From positions 62,001-126,000 of the forward strand of contig NW_014575554.1 of assembly GCF_000708205.1 (NCBI RefSeq): a stretch of 64,000 bases of DNA. The letters run 5' to 3'. The stretch's first letter is position 1. Each line of letters starts with the position of its first letter. The position numbers were made by a program, and so were the translations under genes. Source of the DNA: Mixia osmundae IAM 14324 (lineage: Eukaryota > Basidiomycota > Mixiomycetes > Mixiales > Mixiaceae). The notes under the pieces were generated by a model, which saw only the letters and a program-made list of their open reading frames with translations, was not told the DNA's origin and made no database searches. This document shows positions 12,046 through 23,107 of the stretch, in pieces.

Positions 12046-13326
12046 AGTCTGTGAATCCAAGAAGAGACGACAAAGGGATCAGATAGTGAATTTTACTCTT
12101 GGAAATTTCGACTGGCAAATTTGCATCACATCCGCCGGCTCGGCAGCGAGCCGCGATTTCACCAGAAAGAATTTACTTTACTATACTGTTAGCCGTGCGC
12201 AAAATCGTACGCAGGTCGCAAAATCTACTTTTGCTTTTACTTTCAAATTTACTTTCGAAATTGTACGGGCCCTAATGCACAAGACACCATAGCTACATAA
12301 AATAAGCTGCTATTTGAAGGGCTCTAGACCCCGCTATCCTTCTGTGATATGACGCATGATGCTGTCACTATTCCAAGAACAATTGCGATCTGCAGTCAAA
12401 GCGCTGGGCACAGATGCATAGCAACGCGACTGCATCGGACAAGTATGCTCCCATAACGAGAGCTGCCGCGGCTTGCCGCGGCTTGGAGATACAGGGGTCT
12501 ATGTCACGCACTGTCCGCTGTACAGCGGACTCAGGCAGCTCAAATCATCGCAGAGACAGACAGCGGTCTGACTGGACCATCTCGCCGAAACGCCGACTGA
12601 ACATGAGCCTCGCAATTTTGCCCCGGCGGGCGATGTATCGACTCCATCGCTCTGGTGATCGGACGCGACAAGACACATTCTGAGCTGCTGCTTGCGCAAT
12701 CTCAACTATTGACGCTACGTTTGCATCGGCGCTCGAATTGCGCTCATTAGCGAGGCAAAATTGCACGAATGTCCTGCGCGGCTAGACCGCCGCACAGCTG
12801 TCGCAGGCCTCTGCTACCTTGCGGCCCAATTGAAACGGCCGATCACTCGACAATCCATCTGCCACTAGAAGTGTATCGATGCCCGAGCGTTCTCTGATAG
12901 TTTTGCTTTTGGTCCACACGGTGTATCACTCGAACATCGAACGCACAGAAAGCGCGCCATATGATCGTCGCTCGAGACCATGGATACCAGGCTAGAGATC
13001 GGCCGCGAGACGCTTCCCTAGTTTGACGTCGCTCCACAAATCTTGCCGCTATGTCGATGGAGTCTACTATGACCCTATTGCCATTGCCCAGACTGTCCTT
13101 GCTGTGCCATCAATGTTGCATGGTAGGGTACAAAGCCAGGTCGATACAGGCGTCCTAACATATGGGAGCGCGGTTGCGCCATACAAATATCACCAGTCGT
13201 GCAATAGGTGCTGCTTGCATATACTACTCAGCAGATGAAGCATTCACGATCCTCTGTGAGCAGACGAAGTAGCCTACTCATCTTCCAAAGCAGTCGGATG
13301 GATGGCCAAAAGCATGCGAGTATGCA
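12046..13326. other. Gene-poor interval with an AT-rich patch
   Basis: No gene is supported. About 12090-12270 is AT-rich and has several TTTACTTT-like pyrimidine runs, unlike its GC-richer surroundings. A tiny direct repeat (GCCGCGGCTT twice) lies near 12465-12484. Short open frames on both strands show no family motif. Confidence 0.4.
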
Positions 13327-14628
13327 TCAGACTTGCTCAAATTCAAGATACAATTCGTGGATTAGTGCTTGAGCCATCAGGGCAGTACCAGGATACTGAT
13401 ACGGGTGTATCCAGTTGGCATAAATCTGCCAGCCTTCGAAGATATTTCCGAAGTCAAAGACATTGACGCCTGATTCGCGGGCGCCTTGCACCGCCGCTTG
13501 AGACAACCTCTTGACTGAAATATCACTGAAGTGTTCCTTGTGTAAGCCCGGCCCTGGCCGATGCATTGTGCGAGCCCAGATAGCGGCATGCGGGAATGCT
13601 GCCTGGATCTGGCCGAGCGCCTGCTTATAGCGCAAAGTGTACCTCGTAAAGATGGGCATTGCCTCTTCGTCTTGGCGCGCCGACTGCATGCTCGAGTTCC
13701 CTTCATGCGCGTGCAGCACATCATCCGGCAGGGCCGTAAGCGCGTCCACATCCCATAATCCTGATTGAAACCGCACTAGATCAAGCCGATCAGTATACAT
13801 CTCGACTAGTGGTCGGAACAGCTCCGTCAATCTGTCCTGCATAGCGAGTGGTTTGTGTACGTCCGGCGCTATCCATTGAGACAATCGCAGATCCGTCATC
13901 AGACCGTAGTGAAAGACAGAAATGACACGAAAGTCGAGCTCCTCGTAGTAAAGCAGGCGAGGCACACCGTGCGGCTGAATGTCCCTCATCTTCACGTCGT
14001 CAACTGCCAGCATATTTGCCTTGTAGTACGACACTGCTTTTGGCGGGCGAGATTGAGTGATACTCGCGAGGTCCTCTATTGTTTGCCGATCTGTAGAATC
14101 GCCTATGATCAATGCTGTTCTGCCCCGCAAGAAGTCCAGCTCGCTTGATCTATTGTCCAACCGCGAGAGCAGCCCGAGCCAATCTGGTGCAGGATCGCAG
14201 GTGCTCGAGAGTGGCCGCCACTGTGTGCTCGCGGGATGCGCCTCATCGTAGTGCACGTAGCCAGGTTCTGCAAAAGGATCGCATCTAAACAAAGCCTCTG
14301 CCGGTAGATAGCTGCGAGTTTGTGCCAGTAGTATCGCCAGCAAGAGCAAGACAGCGCACGTGCGGACCTTACTAACGTGCAAGCACGACTTCGAGATTTC
14401 GGTGCTGACTACTCGATTATTTGCATCAATGTCGAGCGGCTCTTGATCGAGATGATGGTAGCGCACAAAAGAGCGCTTTTTCAATGCCGGAAGCGAAAAC
14501 ATCCAGTCGACGCTGCTACCCAGAGATGCCGACCATCGCTTGTGGGGTCGGGCTGGCATCAATGACGCTGTTGGCTCGCTGTCGTTACCGTCGTTACTAC
14601 TGGGTACATTCTCCACCGCCGCCTGCAT
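13327..14628 (-). CDS. PC-esterase/SGNH-like type II membrane protein
   Basis: Single exon, 433 aa, start ATG at 14628. Residues 1-80 are cytosolic and polar; a membrane anchor (CAVLLLLAILLAQT) lies at about 90-104; the rest should be lumenal. The SGNH-type nucleophile block reads ALIIGDSTDR (about residue 170) and the C-terminal Asp/His region is NWIHPYQYPG. GLWDVDAL and WARTMHRPGPG match the damaged paralog at 9409-11026 in order. Such proteins belong to the Cas1p/trichome-birefringence-like PC-esterase group, which adds or removes acyl groups on polysaccharides in the Golgi. Exact activity is not known. The paralog has introns while this copy has none, which could mean retroposition or intron loss. 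Confidence 0.72.
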   Translation of the reverse strand: MQAAVENVPSSNDGNDSEPTASLMPARPHKRWSASLGSSVDWMFSLPALKKRSFVRYHHLDQEPLDIDANNRVVSTEISKSCLHVSKVRTCAVLLLLAILLAQTRSYLPAEALFRCDPFAEPGYVHYDEAHPASTQWRPLSSTCDPAPDWLGLLSRLDNRSSELDFLRGRTALIIGDSTDRQTIEDLASITQSRPPKAVSYYKANMLAVDDVKMRDIQPHGVPRLLYYEELDFRVISVFHYGLMTDLRLSQWIAPDVHKPLAMQDRLTELFRPLVEMYTDRLDLVRFQSGLWDVDALTALPDDVLHAHEGNSSMQSARQDEEAMPIFTRYTLRYKQALGQIQAAFPHAAIWARTMHRPGPGLHKEHFSDISVKRLSQAAVQGARESGVNVFDFGNIFEGWQIYANWIHPYQYPGTALMAQALIHELYLEFEQV

Positions 14629-15611
14629 TTCGGCTAATACTCAATGCTGTGTCCGAAGTTCTCGAGGAAGTATGGCCACAAGCTCAGAATGAATGGTAAG
14701 AATGTCTGGGAGATAAGCAGGGCGACGCCGCGTCTCAGCGACCTTTGGCGCTTCGCGATCCCGTATAATACGGGACACGTACCCTTATATTAATCACAGT
14801 AAGCATGATGATCGGGACGTAGTTGCGCACTCGGATTAAGACGTTGCTCTCGTTATGATCGCTGGTCACATAGACGCCTCGGTTCAGATTTGCGATGTGC
14901 GTCTGCGAATAGGATCTGATCAAGGTACACGTGCAATGTGCATGGAGCTTGAGCTTGATTTTGAGCGCTAGAGCTGGAACAGGTCGCTAGGCTTGTAGCG
15001 GCGTCGGCTCTATGCTTGTATCTCGCCATAACAGCTGACGTGCAAAACCGACTTGGTCTAACGTATTGAAGTTCTGCAGTAATCGACTCCCGATGTTCCC
15101 GCAAAGCCTCTAGCTTTCGTAGCCCTGTTTTGCGCGTTTATCGCTAACAAGGCCGATAGCCGGTTATGCCCGGATATGCGTCGATCAATGTCCGACACGA
15201 CGGAGTCTGCGATAGCCCGCAATCGAGCGTTAAGCTCCAGTCGACTGGTCATCGAATAATATACTTCGACTGGAATTTGGCCATCTGATGCACCTGAGCC
15301 AGCCAAAAATGCACGCAGCGACATTTGCGACGACCATCGACAAGCGACCATCATGTCACACTATCCACGTATCGTTTCTCAGCAGACGATTAAATGAGAC
15401 GCTGTAGGCGCACTGCACAGAGCTCAGCGAACATACCCTATGTGCTCAAGTAAAGCCAGTAGAGCCGTTGCTAACTGCACGCAAGTCCTAGTATACCGGA
15501 TAAGAGATGCAGGGCATACAGACCTGGACATGCAAATCCTCGAGAGGGCGCATTCCTCCCGGCGTTGCGTCGCGATGATAGTGACAGCTGCCCGTATTGA
15601 CTCTTGGTAAT
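14629..15611. other. Intergenic region without a supported gene
   Basis: About 980 nt. The stretch just upstream of 14628 should hold the promoter of the PC-esterase-like gene. A minus-strand open frame at 15058-15354 has a coding-like helical part (LELNARLRAIADSV) but no ATG-supported model or splice partners; it may be a relic. Confidence 0.35.
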
Positions 15612-16810
15612 CTAGCCCAAAAAGAACTCAGGCTCGCATCTGTTCGTGGCTGCGACGGCGTTGCACCACTTCCAAAACACGAACCAGGGGCCGAATCCTG
15701 TCCACTACGTTAGCACAGTCTATGCAGGAAGCTGACGGCCTGCATACCGCAATTGCCCTTTTGCTTTTGAGCGGTAAGTATCAGCAGTCGTGGCATATTG
15801 ATGAGTGCGGCTAAGTTCATAATGTCTTGCTCTTTCGCTGCGAATCTGCCCAGCGCAATTTGTGTGCTTGCGACACGATGCATCTCTTCGGCCCACCAAC
15901 TGACCGGCGCTGGAGCTCCGCCGAACCAGGCACCTGCGTCGTGTATTCAAAGTTGTTCAGGCGGCAAGTGTAGCAGATGCTCACCCTGGATGAGATTGGC
16001 GCGCAAGGGCCAATCGCTCGCATTGTGATATGCCTGCAGCCTCGAACCGCTCGGCAGGTTCTCTACGGCGGAAAGCATCAAACGGTCGTCGTGTATCCCG
16101 AAAGCCTCGTCTAAGCGATCGTCGAGCTCGCTGAAGCGTATCTCGTCGGAGTCTCGGAAAACGCCTGCGTCGATCCAAAAGAAGCGCTCCGAGTTGTATG
16201 GATTGTTTCTCGAGACTTGTTCGACGAACCACGCTTTTGACATCCAGACGGCATACATGAGCTTTGAATGGATTCGTTGTTCTGGATCCATCAGCCACTG
16301 TTGTTCCAGCCAGGGTAGTCCGCCAAGCTTGACGATCGGCGGCAATTCGAAGGCAGATGCGACCGGCACGATCTGCAAGGGGCGTGCTTCCGTGCTCGGC
16401 CCATGCGCCGCTTGTACCCTTTCGACCAGATCCGGCGAGGTGTAGAAGACAATTGGTTGTTCGTTCGTCTTCAAGAAGTTGTCAAGCCAAACGTAGTATT
16501 GCCCGGGCGAATGCCGCATCGTATCGTTGGGATTCATGAAGAGTGCGGATACGAGGGTCGTGCGGTGCTGACCCGTCTTGCTGACCATGGACCAGATTTG
16601 ATTGAAGGACCATGCATGCGAAGGCAGGCCTGATCTATGGCGAACGAGCACAAGCGAGGCAAAGCCGCCAAAGAGCCCGACGGCCACCAAAAGCGTGCAG
16701 ATTGCCAGCAAAGTCCTGATCAACGCGGCTCTAGCAACATTGCGACTCGGCTCATGCAGGCCCGATGAGGGCAGCAGCGGCTCTTCAACGTCTGTCAAAT
16801 CCTTCGCCAT
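15612..16810 (-). CDS. HtrL/YibB-like type II membrane protein
   Basis: Predicted 365 aa. Exons 16810-15985, 15933-15748, 15697-15612 (introns 51 and 50 nt, both phase 1). An N-terminal anchor (about residues 30-54, LLAICTLLVAVGLFGG) is followed by the HtrL/YibB signature: TLVSALFMN, YYVWLDNFLKTNEQPIVFYT, FFWIDAGVFRD and, after intron 1, GAWFGGAPAPVSWW. The C-terminus KGNCGFGPWFVFWKWCN is formed by the second splice. HtrL/YibB proteins resemble glycosyltransferases and act in lipopolysaccharide biosynthesis loci of bacteria; eukaryotic members are poorly described. The single anchor and neighbours suggest a Golgi glycan role. Start chosen as the only ATG before the anchor. Confidence 0.82.
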
Positions 16811-17956
16811 GACGAGCCGCTGAGATTGTATGAGAGCAGCGAAACAATGTTAGACATCGCGTAGCGCGTCATGAACGAGCAGAACAACAGAGTCGCCCTT
16901 GTAGAGCTTCTCAGCGCGTCGAAAAGCGATGCCACACTGAAGTGATTAAGGCGGGGAGAAATACAGGCGCGTACGTAAATTTAATCCCGTGCGCAAGCTG
17001 TCCCGAGTTTGTAGTAACAGAAAATCGGGCATAGTGGTCGGTACAGCTCTAGTAGCGAGGCATGGTTGACGTTGTGCTATTCGCGACGCATGTAATCGCG
17101 TCTCGCTGCTCGGCGCGTTGCATGTGTCGCATGGCCCGTCGTAAGTGACCGCGTGCTGATTGAGGAAGGCGGCGATTGAGGTTTTGAGACAATGCGTCGC
17201 ATGATGAGCAGATCGTACGGCTCGCGCACGCTCATCGTCGCGTTGCAAACACAGCATTAATGCGTGGCGACATGCACAGCCGGCGCTATTCGTGTCGGTG
17301 TTGCAAGGTACGCGGACATTGGCTCTGCCGAACACGCTGTAATCTCCCTCACGCACACTGCCGCGTCACGAAAAGACGTCCATGCTGTCTAGCCATCATT
17401 CGAAGTCACGGCTGCCTCGGAGGTGGACGGGGCCCGGGGGACATGTCCGTTCTCGATGTTGCACTACGCACTGCATTCGCACGCTGAGTCTGGAGGCGCT
17501 GCTTGACAGACACAAGTGAGTGTGCTTTGATGGCAGTGAGTCGGCCTCAATGGTCAATTGTGCAGTCTGCAATCGTGCGCCCTCGATAAAATGGAAACGT
17601 GCAGGAGCCGTTTTCGGCGAAGCGTGCCGGTACACAGTCGAAGCCTGAAGAGCTAGGGCAGATCGATGAAGCTGCTGTTGCCAGCGAAACAGGCAAAGCG
17701 GCCACTCGCTGCGTGAGCACGCCGCATGCGAGCCGCCTACTACAAGGTATAAAAATGCCAGTTGCTGGCGATGCTAGCAGTTGCACCGAGTGTCGGATCG
17801 CACGACATCAGTTCCAGCTAGGGGCCCGACGGGCACATTGATGGCGAGTCAACGAGGCAACATGCTGCGATCAGATCACGCGTACCAAACCTTCGCAAGG
17901 AGCGAGCTTCGCGAGCTTCGCGAATGAGACGCGTCTGCGCTGACTGGCCGGCGAAG
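16811..17956. other. Intergenic region without a supported gene
   Basis: About 1.1 kb between two minus-strand genes. Open frames are short and without family motifs. A TATAAAA sequence occurs near 17747 on the plus strand but no gene follows it. A small repeat of GCGAGCTTC units lies near 17905-17925. Confidence 0.4.
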
Positions 17957-19268
17957 CTACCATTGAACATTGTACAACCAGCTCGATGCTATGCTGAGCA
18001 GAACACCACTTGCAAAGATCGGACCCGGCCGTAGGCCGAAAGCGAATATCTGTATGAGTGCAGATGCGATGATGCTCGCAGTGATGGCAAAGGTCTTGAG
18101 CACGTTGTCAGCGTACTGCTCATGATACATTAACGAAATTTTCAGCTGCGTAAGAGGCACGCACCTTGATGACGACGGCGATCAGCAGGCCGCCCATAGC
18201 TTGCCATAGCACGATAAGCCAGACGAGGGGCTCAAATCCGGTGGTGAGGTTGGCGAGCCGCAAGCCAGACGGACCTTTCAGGGCAGCGATGACGAAGGGT
18301 AGCGCCAAAATGGTATAGAAGGACAAGATGAGATTGGTCATGACGAGAATACTGACGGGCCGTGGAGGCTTCGTCGTGATGCTCTCTTCGGTAAGGGTCG
18401 TATCGGTTGACAAGTCTTTCTCATCTTCTGTAGGTAGCTGATCATATTCGGCCTCTCCGTTCTGATCAGACGTTGTGTTCTGGTCCTTCTTGAGAACTTT
18501 CTCGAAATAGACTCCAGCAAAGCCGGATGTGAAGGCAGATGTCACTGTCGCCAGTACGCCGAGCAAGGCATTCGGCAGTTGCGCGTTCCCTGTATCTACT
18601 GTGACTTCCTCTTCCGCTCGCGTGAACAACGATCGCTTGAGCAATGCACGCGCAATGTGGGCGCCTACCGCGGCCGTACTTGTCGCATTGGACGTTGGCG
18701 CAGGCAATGACGCTTTCGGTTGGTCCAGCTGTATTGCCAGGATACCTAATGTGAGTAAGGCCATCGCCAGGTACTGTTGCTTCGTGAACGTGCGACCGAG
18801 CAACACGACGGAGAAAAGAGCGGTCGCAGCTAGCTTGAGCTGGTACGTCACTTGGAATGTTACCGGATCCAGATTGCCCATCGCCACGTAGAGCAACAAA
18901 TTCTGAACGAGGTAGACGGCCGCAGGTACAGCCATCTGCTCGATAACCGGTCACACGCATCATGGAGGCTTGAGCAAAGGTTGGCTCACCTGCTTTGCGA
19001 GCTTGGTTTGCTCGAGATATTGTCGCGCTGATCGACATGCAGGCAGTATGCCCCGGCTTTGAATGATCGACAGCACAATGCATATCAGAAATTTGGCAGA
19101 TTCACTGAACAGAAGTGCAGCAGAAGGAGTGAAAGGGGGCGTGCCGTCCAGTCTGGCTTTCCGTCGAACTGCATAGATGACGAGGACGAGAAAAGTGTTC
19201 TGAACCGCGAGCATGACGAGCGAGAGGAGCGGCAGACTCCATGCGGGGCTTTGCTGGTCTGACGACAT
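17957..19268 (-). CDS. UDP-sugar transporter of the SLC35A family
   Basis: Predicted 402 aa. Exons 19268-18990, 18935-18165, 18115-17957 (introns 54 and 49 nt). It should exchange a nucleotide sugar for the nucleoside monophosphate across the Golgi membrane. Characteristic blocks: AVPAAVYLVQNLLLYV directly after intron 1, NLDPVTFQVTYQLKL, FSVVLLGRTFTKQQYLAM, GFAGVYFEKVLK, and after the last intron VIKYADNVLKTFAITASI. About ten hydrophobic helices are visible. A long acidic loop (about residues 240-285) separates the two halves, longer than in most family members. ATG 19268 (MSSDQQSP) precedes the first helix. Most similar by eye to UDP-galactose/UDP-GlcNAc transporters; specificity is not decided. 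Confidence 0.9.
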
Positions 19269-22143
19269 TCCGCTTTGCTTGCTCGATACTCCGACGTAGT
19301 ATGACAAGAAACACCGCGCACTTGGCTTTACTCGCTGGTCTGCGCTTCAAGGATGACAGACGCCTTCCGAAGCGATGTCTTCCGGTCTCGTCCTCGCGGA
19401 GCCCAGCGGTGCCTCGCCGAGCACCGCGTTATAATCATCAGCGGAAGATAGCAGAATAATACCAGGACGCGATGCGTGCACGGTACGCCTGACAGATTTC
19501 GTACTCGTGTCTGGTAAAACCAGTCCCGTCGACGCGTCTAATAAATACGGACTTGTTTTACAGTCCCGACAGCTTTGCGATGAGTCTTTGAACTGGAGCC
19601 CTCGAGATTGGAAGGGCCTGCCTTCTGCGATCCACACGCGTTCGCGCTCGTCATGCAAAGGGAGGTTTCTTTGTGATCGAGAATTATTTGGCTCTTCCAG
19701 CTTGCATGCTCGTATCAAGCTGTGAACAGTACAGGCTTGACAGCCTCTTCTTCTGTTTGCTCCGTATCGTCAAGAAGAAACACGCCAGCTTAGCATCTGC
19801 CAACATGTTGCCGAGCCTCCTACGCTCCTCCCTTGATCTGACGCCGAACGGAGCTGACAGCTTCCTAAGCGGGGCTTTTGTGGATAGAGTTTTCGAGCCA
19901 CGAGCTCTTAGCGAATCGCATTGAGACAGCAGATTCTATGGCCGAGCCAGCCGGGACATGCATGGAAACGATGATGGTGTTGCGGCCAGGAATTTCGAGA
20001 AGACCCGAACCAGCACGGCAACGAAAGGGCTGATATCCGAAAGGCAGATCAGCTTGCAGGTGCAGCAGCATGCAACGTCGTTCGTTCAGGCAGCAGCGGA
20101 CTCGATCTCGCAAGCGAGTGAGCAAATGTGCCGTTCAAGCTTTGCCAGACAATGGGCATCTTCCGCTCAGCGCGACCTTGGTGAGCGTGGCGAGACTGCA
20201 TTGTTGGCAGGCGAGGAAGTGGGAACAGACGCTCCCTCCAGATCGTGGAGAGTCGTTCTGGTGGCGGATTTTGCAACAGGACTGCAAGAGATCGTCTGTG
20301 AGGCATCATGCACAATCACTATTGCACGTGATTTGAACCGGCATTGCGCGAAAGTGAAAGTAGCGAGCCTTGTTAGCCAACTGTGCCTGCGCTTGACAAT
20401 TTCCTGCTATCAACAGCCTGTTCTGTACCACCGACATCGTGGCATCCGATGTCCAAGCACCACTCGACACACGGCCCAGGAAAGCAGGTCCTCTGGTCTG
20501 GAGTCCGCATCACTCGTCGCAGGTCGGCTTCCCATCTTTAGGATCTCGGCCCCGGCCCTGCTTAGAGCTCAGACGGCTCAAAGAGTACAGCGGACAGCGC
20601 ATACATCCTCGGGAAATGCAAGGGTAGTGGTGAGCGCATGTATAAGTCAGAATTCCGGCTTGACAAGCAGGCATCAGCGCATCAGCGACCATCCAAGTCG
20701 CATCAAGCGTCGCGAACAGGCATTGGATCTCGCAGTCGAGTGAGGACATCGCCTCGAGTAGGTACGCGACGGATATGATCTGGCAGCGTGCCGCATGACA
20801 TAAGAAGGGCATGAGACACGACAAGGATGATGCCGCCTGTTCTCTCGCGTCCCCGTCTGATGCTCAGGCATGAGCACCAAGATAATCACGGCGAATTTGT
20901 AACGCGGCAGCTTGTCAATACGCTACGCCACAACGATGAGCGCTGGGAAGAATATATGCCCAAGTACGAAGGCACATTTCTGTACCTTTCGGCTGCCTAC
21001 GGCTTCGCGTCAGGGCTGTATGCGCTCCTGCGCGATGCATGGTACGCGGACTCGACGGATTGGCAGCTCATCTGCAATGATACCGTATGGCAAATGTCAG
21101 ACAATCCCGATAGACCTCGGCTCAATTGTCGCGTCAGAAGTCAAACGCAGACGCGATACATACAGGCCGGAGCAGAACATGATAGCAGGGAACGGTTCGC
21201 AGCAACCTCATCCCGTGTCTGAACGACGCACCGATTCCGATTGGCATAGATACCTTCGGGCTCGCTTTCCACCAGCTCGCGTTGACCTTGGCGATGGCAT
21301 TTTTTACGATGCCAATCACCCCCACCTGTCATTTGCAATCTGCCGCCTCTTCTTGCACGTTCGCTAATTGATCTTCGGCGGCTATTTGCTCGTCATTGAT
21401 TGCGAAAGTAGCAGTCGCGAGAGCTTGAAGAAACGCGTGCGAGAGACCTGCAACACGGCGACGATAAACTGCAGCTGGGGTGCTTTCTTTCGAGGCGGCG
21501 ATAGAGCTGGCGAATGCTTCGAATTCCACAGAGTCTGCGGCTCGAGGCTGCCACAACGACCCCTCGATGATCCTTCATCGGCAAGCGGACAGAGACGTAT
21601 CAGACTCCATGATCCTTCATCGCCAAGCGGACAGAAACGTATCAGAGTCCGTTTAATGTCCGCCGAACCGACAGCGCTAGAAAATGCTAGCAAATCGAGC
21701 CCCGTCTTTGACATGATATCCGTGCACCGCTCTGAGCTGGTGTGCCGCTCTTATCTCACCGGGAAGCGTTCCATCTACTCCCGTAGGACGTAAGGATAGC
21801 AGACACTGCTCAATTCTGGCAATCTCTCTTCTAGCGGACGGATCTAAATTGACAATTTTGTCTATGGCAAGCGAAATTGGTCGATCGGCAATCTGGTCAT
21901 AAACACTAACACTCTTAGGAGCTCAAGTGTTGTATGGTCGCCTTGCATTTGGCTCATCTGACGTTATGCTGTGCATGGCAATACTTCAAGCCTTGGAATA
22001 CTGGTTCAGGATGGTGTACGCTGCTCCCTTTTCGCACGCGTAAGGCTAATCTACCAACGTTTACGTTCGCGGCCCGGAGCTCCGAGTTGTACGCGTACGC
22101 AGTTCGCCATACATATTGGTGCTGTCCGCCGGGGCGTGACAAG
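19269..22143. other. 2.9 kb gene-poor region with possible relics and a short tandem repeat
   Basis: No gene is supported. The longest forward open frame (19958-20743, 261 aa) starts with an ATG but its composition is low-grade and no family is recognised. A better coding-like fragment lies at 20905-21120 (YEGTFLYLSAAYGFASGL, then ALLRDAWYADSTDWQL) and breaks off without splice partners. A 42-bp direct repeat sits at 21568-21651. The last 200 nt should hold the PRE1 promoter. Confidence 0.45.
21568..21651. repeat. Two tandem copies of a 42-bp unit
   Basis: Copy 1 covers 21568-21609 and copy 2 covers 21610-21651. Both begin TGATCCTTCATCG and differ at only about four positions. The period of 42 nt is a multiple of three, so both copies would read in the same frame if translated, but no gene model covers them. 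Confidence 0.85.
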
Positions 22144-23011
22144 ATGGAATGCAGCTTTGGCGTACGCACAGACAGACTCCAAGGAGCGTCTGCCGAGCTG
22201 ACGTGAGGACAGATCACCGGCAAAGACTTTACCATCATCGCATCCGACACTTCGGCCGCACGTAGCATCGTCCGAATGAAGGTATGCCTCTACCCCCGGG
22301 TTGCTTACAGACCTGTAGTGAGTCTGCAATTGGACAGTCGAATGAAGACAAGATGCGTGTGATTGGCAAGCGCCTCGTGTTCGCCTATTCTGGCGAGTCA
22401 GGCGACACAGTCCAGTTTGCGGAATACGTCGAAGCGAATCTCAAGCTCAATGCGATCAGGTCAGTGCTTCGATCCGTCTCGAATGGCACTTCTGACGGAC
22501 ACTATGCAGGAATCATACCGAGCTTCGACCGGCTGCGTCGGCTGCCTGGATCAGGAAGACGCTGGCAGACTCGCTTCGATCGCGCAAACCGTATCAGGTG
22601 AATCTCCTACTAGGCGGCTTTGATCCCACGGACAGCACGCCACATCTCTACTGGATTGACTACCTCGGCACAAAGGCGACTGTGCCGTACGCAGCGCATG
22701 GCTACGGTAGCTACTTTTGCCTCTCCACCATGGATCGCTACCACAATCCAAACTGCTCGCTCGAGGAGGGTCTCGCGTTGCTCGCAAGATGCATCAACGA
22801 GCTCGAGACACGCTTCATCGTCAATCTGTGCGTAGTTGCGCCAGTATCCGCTGCACAATGGCTTACAAACGCACTTGGCAGGGGCAAATTTCAGGTCAGG
22901 GTGGTCGACAAGGATGGAGTACGCGAGGTCGAATTGCCAGCGCATGCTCCCGCTGCGCCTGTCCCTAGCACGACGCTCGACACTGCTCCCCAGGTCGCTG
23001 TATCAGCATGA
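22144..23011 (+). CDS. PRE1: 20S proteasome subunit beta-4 (PRE1/PSMB2)
   Basis: Predicted 236 aa. Exons 22144-22161 (only 18 nt, MECSFG), 22213-22281, 22338-22459, 22510-23011; introns 50-56 nt. It is a non-catalytic beta-type subunit of the 20S core. The joined product reads MECSFG-ITGKDFTIIASD, then MKSNEDKM, FAYSGESGDTVQFAEY, QVNLLLGGFDP, LYWIDYLGT, VPYAAHGYGSYFCLS and VRVVDKDGVREVEL, all PSMB2 signatures. It lacks a propeptide and the catalytic Thr, as normal for this subunit. A 25-residue Ala/Pro-rich tail after the last beta strand is longer than in yeast. Confidence 0.96.
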
Positions 23012-23107
23012 ATGAATAGTATCGTGCCGGATCTGCTGTGATGCATGCATGTGATGCCCCGCGTGCCTTTTTGAGCGCGTCGTTGACCTGCTGGGCGAGC
23101 AGTACGC

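Noticed and set aside
17747-17753. TATAAAA as a promoter
   Set aside because: No plausible gene begins downstream on the plus strand.
19958-20743. 261-codon forward frame starting with ATG
   Set aside because: Composition is unlike neighbours' proteins, no motif or splice context, and overlapping frames on both strands look equally good.
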